Positions 1-12,255 of a stretch of 64,000 bases of DNA are shown piece after piece (position 1 is the stretch's first letter; the number at the start of each line of letters is the position of its first letter). The position numbers and the translations under genes are program-made. A model generated the notes under the pieces. That model searched no databases. It worked only from the letters and a program-made list of their open reading frames with translations, and had not been told where the DNA came from. Source of the DNA: Paraescarpia echinospica (lineage: Eukaryota > Annelida > Polychaeta > Sabellida > Siboglinidae). Location: NCBI GenBank assembly GCA_020002185.1, contig CM034544.1, positions 35,230,483-35,294,482 of the forward strand, read 5' to 3'.

Positions 1-180
1 AAACAAGGCATATGTTATTCTGATTTGTGACATGTAAATTTGGATGTTGATTATATTTATGGGGTGGCTCCTATGCTAGCGATATTGTATATCTTAATGG
101 GAGTCTCCCGACCTTATCTAGTACTCATGTTATTCATTGTGTATATATCGTATTTATAGGTCAAATAAACTGATTCTGAG
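1..180 (+). repeat. Probable LINE 3' tail (3' UTR fragment)
   Basis: Non-coding stretch sharing ordered sequence blocks with 47150-47350: ggtggctcct, then agcga, then gtctcc-gacc, and finally ggtcaaataaa. In the second copy these blocks lie between a LINE-like C-terminal ORF fragment and a long TTC tail, so I read both as the 3' UTR of one non-LTR element. The body of the element would lie left of the window. Family assignment is not possible from this piece. Confidence 0.45.
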
Positions 181-2960
181 TTCTGAGTACATGTCAGACT
201 ACTTTTTATTATTTATAAACAAATGGCCTCACAGACCTCTCAGATATGGTTTATTAACTAATACGATAGGTGGCAGCAGAATGCACCACATCGATGTAAA
301 CAAACGCACAAATGTATTATTTTTTGGACTAAATTGTACGTAACTATATCGTTGTAATCGCCACAGGAAAGTTATCTAACTGTCTGATGATATTTACACA
401 TGCTGTGTGTTCTATCTAGTATTCTAGCCGCATAGTGAAGATTTGTTAACACATATACAAAATCCGGCAGCGTCCGAGCCCGTGATGCGTTAATTAGTGT
501 CGCCGACATTTAATTGTCTAAAACAACGTTTCTAACCGTTTGTTTGTATTCAGTCGATCACATATATGTTACTTGTTTAGAATACTGACACTTTTAAACA
601 AATACTGGTTCCGATTTTCATTTAAACAGCTTATTCAATTCAGTATGTTGATGGGAACTCAGTAATAGTATGATTACACGACACCAGTCTCAATTTAGTT
701 GGCGGCCCAAATAAATGGACCGGTACTGTTACAATAATTATTCCTATTTCCTTACCTTGTTGGGTCTTTCGAAAATGAAAAGAAATGTGTTTTCTGGTGT
801 TTTCTACGAACGGTTATTGCACCCAAACACAGCACTAACATGAGCCACCACAAGGACGCCGTCCTGGTTCGGCTGTCATATTTGCTGCGTTGTAGAATCA
901 GTCCAATAGATGGCGCCACCATCCAATTTTAAATGGCGTATCGCCATGAGACTGTGCTTGGGATCTAATTGTTTTGAAGGAAGTAAGTAGTTAGTACTGT
1001 AGGCGCTTTATACACGCGCCATCTGCTGATGCCTGTCTATAGACAGCTCCATCACCGTGGTGAAAAATACGTGAGTGCGCAAGTCTCATAGTCTAAAGGG
1101 TCATTTACAATCGACGACCTTTACCTATTTGTTCAGACTTCCCCCCTTGATTAGTACTTAATTGGTACTTTAAAGTACTAAGTACCCTTTAAAATTGATA
1201 TCTCGAATTTCCGAATAAGGTAAAACGTAACTGTGCGTGCAACAATGAACAAACATAACATTGTCACCAGTGGATGAATACATCTAGTGACTCATCTTGC
1301 CTCTGTATGTTTGTGTCCCTCCTTCCCTCCCTGGCTGTCTGCATTCCTTTCTGCCTCCTCTCTCCTCCCTCCTCCTCCCTCCCTCCCTCCCTCCCTTAAC
1401 TCCCTCCCACCCTCCCACCTCCACCCTCCTCATGTATGTAGCAGTGTCATGACGTGATGCTTCCAAACAACATAGATCTGTCACAGCAAAATCGGTATCA
1501 AGACGCAAAACTATGAAAATGTAGGTTAGTACCATTTTGGACACCACAGATCATTAATTTTAAAATAGTCCCTCACGTTTTAAAATATTCAGTATTTTTT
1601 TATTTGTTTGCTAAAATTGATAGAACTTTTTTAAATGACGTTTTCACAAACATTTTTACACATATCGTCTGCAGTTTCTTATTCTGTATGTTCGTAAATG
1701 CGTGTATTTTCTTAGTTTGGGATTATTTGTCGAGGACAATAAACTGGATATTGAATAATGAGATTATTAAGTATTCATGTCTGCAAAAATCACAAAACTG
1801 ATGGGACGTGAAGTAGACAGCTATTTTGGCTGCGAGCATAATAGGCCTGTGCGATTTAATAACCGATTCGCTCTGCGGGATCACATATGATATAAAAACC
1901 GTCAGAATAACGTTCACCCCCCTCGTATGCTTTGTACGAATAGGTGATGGTCGACAATTGCGAACAACCCCTAATATATACAAGATTGAAGCATATCCTA
2001 TAATTAGTACACCCTGATTACCGGACAGACAAGGCTAGCGATCTAGGAGAAGGACAGCAATGATTTGGATCCCGAGTAAACAGATGTCATCAGCCGTGAC
2101 AGCCGTCTAGGAGAAGAAAGACTTCAAACCGTCTGTCACCTCTCTTGCTCACGTACTCGCAAAGTAGAGCGATGGTTACGGTTCACGAACGAATGGTACC
2201 AACTAGGGTCACACGTCTCTCACGCAACACTAGACGGTCATTTTCTGTAGTGACAGTTTAACAAAGGCTGCACCAGCTGCTTGGTGAAACTTAAAAGGGT
2301 TGTCCAGCAAGAGTGACAATTTTGGACATGCATCCACCATACGTCTCATTAGAAAACATTCTATCACGATATGTGACGGCTACAAGTGACGCGACACAAC
2401 GAACCGGGGATTAAGTTGCACAGGACAATTTTGCACTCGAGCTAAAAATAGCTGTCAAGATTACGACGCATCAACTGTTTTGTGATTTTGGCAACATCGT
2501 ATAAATTATAGTTTCACCTTTCAAAGTCCAGTTTATTTTCTTTAAAAATAATTAAAAAACTAACAAAAAAGGATCATCCCACATGTTGAAACCCAACGGG
2601 TAATGTGAGTCAAAATGACATCGCTTCTCAAAGCGTCACTTTTTTAAGTTTACTTCAATTTTAGCAATAAATGAAAACATTCTGAATATATTTCAACAAA
2701 TGAGGTATCATTTCAAAGCATACGATCTGTGGAATCCAAAATGTTACAAAACTACATTTCACAATTTTGCAACTGTGTGAATGTCTATGTGAGTGCGTGC
2801 ATGCATGTGCGCGCGTGTGTTTGTGTGTATGTGTGTACATACATACACATACACACATGCATACATATTATATATATCGTAATTACATAACGTAATTATT
2901 ATGTAATGATTAAAATAAAATATATTTCTAATGTTAAACCATTTTACAGTGCCACTGTAG
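181..2960. other. Intergenic, no gene recognised
   Basis: No exon chain or recognisable protein seen on either strand. Contains a C/T-rich stretch at about 1318-1432 (CCCT-type repeats) and a short GT-rich patch near 2785-2860. Open frames here are short and compositionally ordinary. Confidence 0.6.
1318..1432. repeat. CCT/CCCT-rich microsatellite
   Basis: Pyrimidine-rich run of ccct and cctc units on the plus strand. The long frame across it on the opposite strand is Gly/Glu/Arg-rich low complexity and is not a gene. Confidence 0.8.
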
Positions 2961-2971
2961 TGACCACCACA

Positions 2972-3118
<147 letters not shown>

Positions 3119-3451
3119 TGTATATCTATTATTATGTTTACAGTATAAAAGCCCACTCGGTGTTTCTTTGATATACCAGACAACATGATAAATATAAATG
3201 AACGTACGTTTCTATTTTCGCCTCTTTTCATCAGAATCTGCACTTGTAGGACAAACCTGGTTTGTCTGGATAAACCTTCGTTTTGTCCTATCATGAGGTC
3301 AAGGCTACACACACATAACATGTCAGCTATTTATATATCAGTGATTGATCGTTGATTACTACTGCCGATGTGCCTGGTCAGTCAAACTGACTCATACTCT
3401 CTCTATAATCCACCCCTTTATCGGCGTGTACACTCGTCCACAGTACGACCA

Positions 3452-6281
3452 CTAAACCACATTGTTCCGTTTCTGGGATAGTGTCCGTGCTGCAGTGACC
3501 TCTGTCTCCGTTCCGGCCTGGTTCTTCAGGACACTCGCTGAAACATAATATACATCACAGGATTGAACTTTTGTACGTTTGAATATCACACCCTTTAAGC
3601 ATAATTAATATGATTTTGTTGTGTCAATGTGGTAGAGATTATGTAGCTGAACTGAATAAAAAATATACTTACATTTTTTCTGACCGCCCCCCCTCCCGTT
3701 TCCATGGTAACAAACAAACTGGCCGCCAAAATACAGCACATCTAAAAATGGCAAACTTTGGAAGTACCAATGATATGGCAATCTGGCTTGGATTGTCGTG
3801 AATTTTCAAACTATGTAATTGTGAATGTAACAATTTTAGACACATTTTGGGATATTACACCAAAGATAAAGCATAACACTAAAATATTTCTATACAGTTT
3901 GTTGAGAATATTAAAGAGTACGCAATAATCCAAACCAAACAGAGAATGATCGCACTGATTGCTTTTAAGAGTCACACCTCATCCATCAATAAACGTGTTT
4001 TAGAGATGTGTAATTGTTATAAAAGTTATCCTTACTGAAACATACAAAACTACTGAAATATGCAAGTACCTTTGACTACCTTCAGCATGTATGTGCTGGA
4101 GAAGGGTGTCTTTCCGTGGTGGCCACTCATATTCATTAATGCCATGACGTCATTCGTGAGACGTCTAGCAGATAATGAAAAGAAACAAACATGCATTTAG
4201 ATTCCAACACCAATGATTAAAAGGAGATGTATGTCACCCCAACAATTAGTAACTGGCTTTCTAATTCTACATTGTTTCATTGAGCAGATACAAATTATCA
4301 GTCGAATGATCTTTTCCTATTGTGTGAAATTTTTTTTTTTAACATCGGCTATCGTCTGCTACTCGAGGATCTATTAATATTACCACAAAAATATATAATT
4401 GATTAAAAAGAAATATAATCAATTACAGAAAAAATATTACTATACATATTAGTAATATAGCCTGGCACCAACACCGCTATTTTTTAGAATGACCAGAAGT
4501 ATGAAGAAATCAACACCAAAAAACATATACAAGACTCACTAATGCGTACCTTTGCATGACTTTTCGTGTGGTGTCCCTTACGTTCACACCACCAATCTTT
4601 GATAGTTGAGCGATCTGAAACAATTAATGTAATGATTAATAATGGCAATCAATGTATTCTCCTAATTCCCTTAATATATAAAAATGATGAGGACGACTAA
4701 TTATTGAACTGTTGCACTGCGTTGGTAGTTGTCCTTCTCCTACATCTCCCTGCTAACAACCTCCTAGGTTTCTTCTACATCTCCCTGCTGATAGCCTCCT
4801 AGGATTCTCACACAACTCTCGATGCAGTCTTCCTATTTTAATTGTGGTCTGTCTCTCAGTGTCCTCACTATTTCACTACCCCTGCTTGTTGGTAAGTGGT
4901 CAGTCTTCACACTGATCATGTCCTCACACGATACATTAGGCAACATTACTTTCTGCTGATTAACTCCATCACCAAAATAATCAATACAGTATTGCTTTTT
5001 TACACAGACTTTTGAATCAATATCAATACATTTTGCTTTCTGCAAGACACAATTTCCTCAAAACATACCATCAGCTGTTGATGCCCTGAATCTGCTAGGG
5101 CTTCTTCTAGGAATTGAAATTCTCCCATGTCAGACACCGTGTTGGCACGAAAGGATGAATCATCCGGTTCGTATTTCTTTCCCAGGTCTTGAAGGGAGTT
5201 TCTTATCTCGGTCGACAAATAGAGAACTCTCTTCTGGAACTCTGTAGATCATATAAAATTGTTTTAAAAGAATGTTACAAAAAACATTTTATTGTATAAT
5301 TAACATAAGTTCTCATGTAGATTATATACAATGATTATAACATTTTAAAGTTAATTTTCTTTATACAAAAATATATTTTATCATCCACAGTCAATCTGTA
5401 TATATAATAGAATCATACGATTAAAGGCAAATGCTCACACAATTGTTTTGTATATTATTGGCGACTTCAGTAGCACATGCACTTTAGTGTAGCACAAATG
5501 TCAACAACATTCAAAGACACAACTTACTTCCTTCACTAATGGGGTATGTCTGGTCAGTCTTTGCTGGTGTTGTCATCGTTGACTGGTGGTGTGGGGTCTG
5601 GGTTGTCGGAATGGAACAAGAACCCAACCTGTGTGGAGAGGGCGATGCAGACGCCCTGTTGCGCCTGACCACTGTTGGTGTCGATCGTTTTGGGGAGGGT
5701 GCATCCATATCGTAGTCAGTATACCAACTGTGACAAAATCATGTAAATTAAAGGAATAAAATCGTTAAACTGGACCCGAACAATCCAGAAATATCGGCGT
5801 ACGGACACAAATTCGCGAGAATGTAATATCCAAAAGCTAGTATACTTCAATGTGAACGGTTCGTTTATACGGAAAACTTGTTAATCCAGATTCATACATA
5901 AGGAACAAAGGTGTCCAGATTTTCATAAAGCAATTTTACTCCATTTTATCCGTAGTTACCCTCTTTATCTAGGAAACAATTTTGGTCGTAATCAGCATGT
6001 ATCAATGCATTAACATTACGGATGCCTGCTGAATGATTCAAATTTAATAATGTCACTATTTTAATGTCATTTGGTATTTGGGAAACACCAAATCAATCCC
6101 CAAAGTTGAAAATTGAAACTTAGCCACGCTAGTCACATTATAGATTTGGTCGAAACATATTGACGGATTGTAAGATGAATACCTTGATCCTGGCGTTTGA
6201 GTAGGTGATGGCAAGTGCGACCTTTTCCTGCTCAACTTGTTGGGGTGCTTTGGTGATGGTGTAGACATTTCACTTTGTAAG
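3452..6281 (-). CDS. DUF4806-type protein, C-terminal six exons
   Basis: Six minus-strand exons: 6183-6281, 5528-5727, 5069-5241, 4550-4614, 4070-4164 and 3452-3537 (stop TAG at 3452-3454). All introns are GT-AG and every junction keeps phase; from the ATG at 6268 they give 234 residues. The first two exons encode a Ser/Pro/Thr-rich linker with repeated SPxxxPxK motifs (MSTPSPK, MDAPSPK). The next three encode a domain with the DUF4806 pattern: an EFQFLEEAL helix, then LSKIGGVNVRDTTRKVM, then LTNDVMALMNMSG. The last exon continues as a short amphipathic tail. The family is known from many invertebrate genomes, often in transposon context; its biochemical role is unknown to me. Cassette with the two N-terminal exons at 7219-7897. 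Start at 6268 is only the first ATG in this exon set; a longer product is more likely. Confidence 0.72.
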
Positions 6282-6289
6282 CTACAGGC

Positions 6290-7200
6290 AGCTTGTTCTG
6301 GTAAACATTTAAGGAAACACTGCAGTTAAATGACTTTTTGACAAAAAATACTCAAAATGTGATTTTGCTGTACTCTGATAGCATTTTATATTTACTATTA
6401 ATAAAGATCTCTTTTATAACATTAACATACTTCTAAGTACCTTATTTTCATGGATAAAGTGTGTTTCTGTCATGTAATAAATCCCTTTACCGAATCTTTG
6501 GCAGCCATTTACACCTGTTTACTAAAACATCATATCTCTAGAATTAATGACGCTATATTAATGAATTTTGACATTGCATAGAATGAGTTGTGGCAAATGT
6601 GAAATAGAAAGAATTGCACTGATCACTGATGTATGGCTTAGGTAGTTGTGTAATCATTTACTATGCTAAACATAGCATATTTCTTAACCCTTTCGTTTGG
6701 TGACAAAGCAAGTGATGGTAGTGATGGTAGCTCCTTTATAGGAGGTTTCGGCAAGAAGAACTTACCTAAGAGGTATCAAAGATTGAAAAAAAAAATAAAA
6801 ACACAAACATATGGGTTATTAAAAAGGCCTTGTTTTGAATAATTGAAGAAGTTTTGTTAGGTTTGTTTTTAACCAATTGGTGGTGTTCATTTTTCGGTCT
6901 GGTGATGCCACTGCCCAGTGGTGTCATGGCATATTCGAGGCTAGCCGCAGCGGTATCTGTTATAAAAAGTTAATTTGAACAGGTTATTTCAAGCATCAAG
7001 CTTTCGGCATAACTTGAAAAGATACATATTGACGAAGAGATATTTAGCTGACACAGGAAGTACTTGCGATGACGTTACAGAAAATGATAATAGTATAGCG
7101 ATATGATTAAGTCGTTATTGGGACGAAGTCCGATGAAGGCTTGTTGTCTGCACTGGCCACCTCCACACAAGTACACTGGGAGTGCGATACTACCTACCTA
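6290..7200. other. Intronic/spacer DNA of the DUF4806-type gene
   Basis: Lies between the N-terminal and C-terminal exon groups. Two minus-strand acceptors are visible: tataacag with exon-like sequence starting near 6957 (DTAAASLEYAMTPLG) and ctcttag near 6767 with a Pro-rich frame. Neither could be joined to the following exon in the required phase with a convincing donor. Confidence 0.4.
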
Positions 7201-7218
7201 TAATAAATTTAAACATAC

Positions 7219-7897
7219 CAGTCATGCAATCTGTTTATGTCTTCCTATTTGTCTTCCTCTTCACATCCTCATCGCTGACCTCGGTCGCCGAGGTTAAATC
7301 ATATCGATCGCACTCCTTTTTATAATCTGAAACAAAACAATGGTAAATTAATTTATTCCAATGCATATTAAAACAATCACAATTCTATCTTTTGCAAAGC
7401 CCAACCTGATTTGGATACAAACAACCATTTAAACGCCTAAAGTATCCAGGATAATGACATGTTATTGCCAGAGAAGTAACTGTTACAGATAAAAAATGTA
7501 ATTCACTCTAATAACATAAACTTTGAATAAGTACATGTTAAAATATGTTAGCGACATGTTATTTAAAATCAAGGTTTTGTATGTCATTTATAACGATTAA
7601 ACGTCAGGTCACACATTGTGAGAAATGCAATTTAGCTAGGCACATGTTTCAAATTACTGTCACATTAGCAACTACGTAGTCACAACTTCGAGCCATACAG
7701 TTACCTGATGGTATCTTGCATTTGACCAAAGGGAACTGCAACCACTGGTCAGTTGGTGTCGCCCGCTCTCTCAATTTGTTTGTGGCATCTTTGACGGGTG
7801 GCCAATAAACCAACCTCTTCTCCCTGTTGATCCAACAGGAGGGAACAATGCCGCCTTCTTCTCGCTCCCCCTCCAACCACGCGGCTTTAGTCCACAT
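7219..7897 (-). CDS. DUF4806-type protein, N-terminal exons (possibly broken)
   Basis: Exon 1 is 7705-7897 (ATG at 7897, then MWTKAAWLEGE) and ends CAG|gtaact in phase 1. Exon 2 is 7219-7326, preceded by a good acceptor (ttttgtttcag) and followed by ctg|gtatgt. The product contains a GGIVPSCWI...VYWPPV motif followed by WLQFPLVK, the usual N-terminus of DUF4806-containing proteins (W-V-P-W then CYWPP then W-FPL). In exon 2 the frame continues as DYKKECDRYDLTSATEVSDEDVKRK and then meets TAA six codons before the donor. A proline-rich candidate exon at about 6700-6766 (acceptor ctcttag, KFFLPKPP) could link to 6281, but its donor is weak. Either this is a short isoform, or the gene carries a nonsense mutation, or I have missed an alternative donor. 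Confidence 0.55.
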
Positions 7898-8059
7898 GAT
7901 TCTCAGTATCTAGCAAATTATTGCAAACGAGGATAGTGTAAGGATGGATGTAAGAATGGCTGAGGATAATGGAAGACTTGACTAATTACACTGTTGCTCT
8001 ACACCATGCAACACGGGAAAGAGAACACAACCATCATCATATGGTAAATACACAACTTT

Positions 8060-9720
8060 TCAATTTAGGTCTTGTTTCCTCAGGACTTTTCTTACTGCTC
8101 GTTGTGTCAAGAAATCGTTGCTTACATAAGCAATTTTGAAGAGCTTAGAATTACAAAGACTTGTGAAGAAACTCTGCGTGTGTTGCTGCATGATGCAGTT
8201 ACACACCAGTTCCCCGTCCTGCTTTTTCTCCTGAATGAATGCGTATCCTTCGGTGTGCAGTAAGAAACATCTGTCCTTCCTACTTGTTGAAACAAAAGTT
8301 GTCGAGGTGTTCTTACTTTGATTTCTCAATGTATGTCAGTCGCTTAGCAACCTGGACGAAAGGAGTTTAAGCTGTCCTGACCAGTTTCTTTATTACATGG
8401 AGATGATTTTCAAATCAAAACGCTGAAACATCATTCAAAGAACAGTTGAAGAAACTGATATCTTCCTGTAAGTGCAGTAGGTTATGCACATTGTACACAG
8501 TAAACGTACTACCGTAGATGTCCTTGCATTTGTGAACAAAGTACTCGATCAATTGACGAGCATATGGTAGATAGGCAGTTCTCCGTGCTTGGTCAGACTC
8601 GAGCATGATAGACAGACTAACTGTAAGAGACAGAAAGTGGTCGTAAACTGCTTCAGGAACAACACGAGGCTTGACGACTGGGCCTGTATACAACACAAAC
8701 TGACGAAATTCGGCTGCCAATAAACCAACCTCTTCTAAACCTGTCCAATTCAGACAAAGAGCGGGGCTTTCGCGCAAATTCCCGTGGCATGAGGCCTCTC
8801 AAAGCATCAAGCCTCTGAGATATGTCGGCTTTCTGATGTACTGAAAGGCGACAGTCAATGGGCCCTCGTTTCAAGAAACACAAAATACGCTTGACCCCAC
8901 CAAGACATACCAGATGCATGTAATCAAGAGAGAATTGTGATATGCATGAGATGCCTACATGACAAACAGGTAACCTTTTCACTTGATGCATTTCATACTT
9001 CATGGCATCAAAGTCATGCTGGGTGCGAGGAGGAAATGCATCTACTGAGTTAAACACAACTGCACCGTTCCATGAGCCCTGAATCGTGAATCTCTCACAT
9101 GAGTAATATCCAGTGTGAGCTTTAATGCATTTCATGAAAGCTCTTGCTGGGGCATCACATACAAACGCCTCTACAGACACACGATAGTCTGTGCTGTCAT
9201 GTGTGACACCATTTCCACAAAACTGTTGCAGTTCACGATTAAAATCTGCAAGATATTCTTCTACTGGATTTGGCTTTGCAGATCCACAGAAGAGGGCAAC
9301 AATAAATGGCTCGAAAGAGTGAAAACTACACAAGATCGGCCAAAACTGGAGACTGGTAGATTTAAAAAGTGGAACGCCGTCGACATTATAACTTAGTTTT
9401 AAACAGTTGTCATCAGAAACATATTTGTTCTGAGATAAGTTCCGCAGAATACCTGATTCAAGCCCAAAGTAGGAATACCTACCACCACATTTAAACACAG
9501 CCTGAACAGCTCTGGGGGTTTGTAGTAGTGTCCGAGCATTCTTCGGGAGACGATGCCCAGTCCGCCTTAGAATATTGAGCATTTCATTCAAAGCTGTTCG
9601 GGTGCACCCGTGTTTTGTCCCCCAAGCTGCTAATTCTTCCCCGATATCTGGCTGACGGCAATCTTCTTCCACATTATCACTTTCTCGCCCATCAATTTCT
9701 GTCTCAGAATCAGATGACAA
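8060..9720 (-). pseudogene. Decayed DNA transposase (tnp2/CACTA-like)
   Basis: The minus-strand frame 9720-8653 encodes an acidic N-terminus, then YNVDGVPLFKS and LQFWPILC, then VCDAPARAFMKCIKAHTGYYSC, then SQFSLDYMHLVCLGG and FARKPRSLSELDR. These blocks recur in a large family of invertebrate transposases; the first Asp (VDG) and second Asp (CDAPA) resemble the DD of tnp2/CACTA-type DDE enzymes, a clade call I hold loosely. At about 8716-8737 the frame breaks and continues in another frame as AAEFRQFVLYTGPVV to 8415. Further homologous sequence (DRCFLLHTEG, SFFTSLCNSKLF) reaches 8060 but has stops at about 8423, 8368 and 8310. So it is inactive here. The break contains 21 bp identical to exon 1 of the neighbouring gene. 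Confidence 0.65.
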
Positions 9721-9976
9721 GACTCCTTCCGAGAATCCATAATCTGAATCTGCTTCTAAAGGATGAGGCTGTGCAACATCCCTGACACTTTAATTGGCCT
9801 CCTCAACAATGAGGTCCTCGTCGCTGCTGCTGGATTCTGCCATGGCTTGCACCTCAGCGGTGCATAACCTCTATCCTTGTAGATAGGCCATGATCGCAAC
9901 AACACATACCCTATCCTACAGAAAAGGGCTAAGCAAAACTTGATGTAAAGACAGAACTAACAAAGATAAAGTTGAA
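9721..9976. other. Upstream flank of transposase frame
   Basis: On the minus strand an acidic, Ser/Glu-rich frame can be followed further upstream from 9720 (to an ATG near 9843), interrupted by a stop near 9790. Probably the original 5' end of the transposase gene. Confidence 0.35.
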
Positions 9977-10370
9977 GTGGATATTGGAATCATCAAGTGT
10001 AGAGAAATAGTGGTCAGCCTAGAAACAGTTGGAGGTGAGATCAATTCTGGAAGGAAAATTATGAAATTGGGTTACAACTTACACCAGCTGGAAATAGATA
10101 CCAATTGCAAAGATGGCACAAAAAGCACCGAGTGCATTCAATATAATAATGTAGTGGCAACAATAGATATATATACTCAAAATAAAAGTAGGCAAAACAT
10201 GTTTAGAGTAGGGGTATTAGAAGGCCTAAAACAGAAGTGCGAATTCCCGCAAGTATTCACCTCCAACCGTTACTTTTCATTGTATATATAAATGATATTG
10301 TAAATGTATCAAATATTCTAAAGCCAATACTGTTTGCAGATGACACGAGTAATGCGAACAGAAAATGTTC
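9977..10370 (+). mobile_element. Short non-LTR reverse transcriptase fragment
   Basis: Across 10265-10360 the plus strand reads, with one stop, SLYI-NDIVNVSNIL and then, after a frameshift, ILFADDTSNAN. Those are the YINDL and FADDT blocks that flank the RT catalytic aspartates in CR1/Jockey-like LINEs. The preceding 104-residue open frame shows no clear homology. The fragment is isolated; no endonuclease or C-terminal part was found beside it. Confidence 0.5.
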
Positions 10371-11084
10371 ATGACCACAATCTTAGAAACCATGATGGTT
10401 ATTACATTCAACACATTAGAACAAACAAAATAAATCGGTGAAAGCATACAAAATGCATAATTACAGAGAATGATTTTAGTTATATCTGTTCTGTGCACGC
10501 GAACAAACAAAACAGTTCAAATAATACAAGTGGATGGTGACAATTACCGGTAAATATTAATTGATTGTAATTGATTGCACGTTGCTTCTCCCGTAAAGAC
10601 ATTCAAAGCTGGGATGAAAGGTACTTCGCCGTTTGCGACGCGTAAACAATGTTACGATGCTAGCCGAGACTGGCAGTAAATAATTGAAATGTGTGCTTAC
10701 GGAAACATGCCAAAATTACTATATTTCATATGTACAAAATATTTACAAATTAATTTCTAAAGATGTCTTATGGAAGTTAGCTGCGCGCGTAACTGTAAAA
10801 ATTAGCTGAGTGATCAAATATGGACGACGTAGACTCGCAGTAAAAAATTAATAATAATAATACTTTTTTGATAATAATATTTTCCATTTGTATGCTTTTA
10901 TATGAATTCAACATGCCTATAGTTTACAATAAAATTTAATACATATTGTGGAGCTTTGTTTGTAAGTGTAAGAACACAAATATAACGAATTTTAGTTTCG
11001 TTTAGATTACACTTTCCGCACGGTAAACACTATCTTGCTTGTGAAACTTGATACACGTAATAGATTTATGGAGCATCGGGTATT
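10371..11084. other. Intergenic, no gene recognised
   Basis: A/T-rich sequence without recognisable exons or long repeats; includes scattered aat triplets near 10848-10880. Confidence 0.6.
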
Positions 11085-11114
11085 AGTGCTCGGGCCTCCC
11101 TCGGCCTGAGTACT
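11085..11114. repeat. Hairpin-forming inverted repeat
   Basis: Arms agtgctcgggcc and ggcctgagtact (two G:T-compatible mismatches in 12) around a 6-base loop. A second small palindrome cccgctaacggg follows at about 11127-11138. Such G/C-rich paired hairpins are common near ends of DNA transposons, but no partner end was found. Confidence 0.5.
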
Positions 11115-11835
11115 GATAAATCACCTCCCGCTAACGGGAACGCCTTATGGGGTAAGACAACATTTAAATTTTATATAGGCGGTCATTATAACGTTTCCTT
11201 CATTTCCTGTAAAAAATTGTTTTATGATTTTCTTGAAAATTTCACAGTATATTTAACCTCCATTGACACAAGTGCTCTGGAAAACTCGTGAAATTCTCAT
11301 ACCTCATTTTTCAGAAAAATCCACCCAAACCTGACACCCCTCAATTTCGCCCCTGTCTGGTGACGGATTTTTAAATATTGGTGCGTGCTGCAAAACAGCC
11401 ACTGTGCGAATACGCGAGCGACATTTGGCGAATCTAAAACACTTGCATTTGCATTTAAATGCCATCGAGGGGGTGCTGTTGGAAATTGTTCGCCGCTGCG
11501 CCGCCTATTACTGCATGGGACGGGTGCAGAAAACCATATATTTCTGCCCTCCAATTGTACACACCTTTTACAGTCGAAAAAAATACACATTAATCGTCTC
11601 ATAAAATTTGTATTTCCACTCGCCATTGACGCTCGCCACAAATACAAACATCCACGTTCACATTTAATGGGGGGTACAACCATATGTCTGCCCCCGGAGA
11701 AATTCCAGCTAGGAGGGCATCTGCCAATCCTGCCCCCCTGTTCCCCCGCCTATATGTTCATGTTCCCTTTTTACAAAAGCTTCGGTTTTAGCTGCCGACA
11801 TGATTTAAACGTCGTGGCACCATGCAGATGTCCAT
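11115..11835. other. Intergenic, open frames without homology
   Basis: Overlapping open frames on both strands (11385-11957 plus, 11297-11683 minus) have no recognisable motif, no signal peptide and no splice context; I regard them as chance frames. Confidence 0.5.
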
Positions 11836-11837
11836 GT

Positions 11838-12255
11838 CCTTTGAAAGTTATTAACCACATCCGACGTCGAAATGACGCCCGCGCAGCGTTGATGACCCGA
11901 TCGACGTTATACATAGACACGTCGGATTTGGTTGTCGACGTCATTTCAACGTCGTGATAACGTCAAGTTTTGACGCCCTTACAGCGCTAGTGACCCTACG
12001 TTTACAAGACGTCAGTTTTGGTAGTCGACGTTATTTCAAAGTCGTGATAACTTCGTGTTTCGACTTTCTTACAACATCGATGAGCTGACTGACGTTGTAA
12101 AGACGTCGGATTTTGTTGTCGACGTTATGTCAACATCGTGACAACGTCAAGTTTCGACGTCCTTACAATGCTGATGACCCTATAATATATGTTGTCAAGA
12201 CATCAGTCTTGGTTGTCGACGTTATTTCAACATCGTAATATATTATAACTTAGTC
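11838..12255. repeat. About 95-bp tandem repeat rich in GACGTC/GTCGAC
   Basis: Four diverged copies, recognised by the block tgtcgacgttatttcaac at about 11931, 12022, 12117 and 12214, each followed by a cgtgataacgtcaagt block and a cctta-ca-cg-tgatgaccct block. A partial copy precedes at about 11855. Each unit contains several self-complementary hexamers (GACGTC, GTCGAC, AACGTT-like), so strands can fold into multiple hairpins. Confidence 0.7.

Noticed and set aside
11385..11957. 190-residue plus-strand frame
   Set aside because: Overlaps an opposing frame of similar length and runs into the 95-bp tandem repeat; no homology seen.
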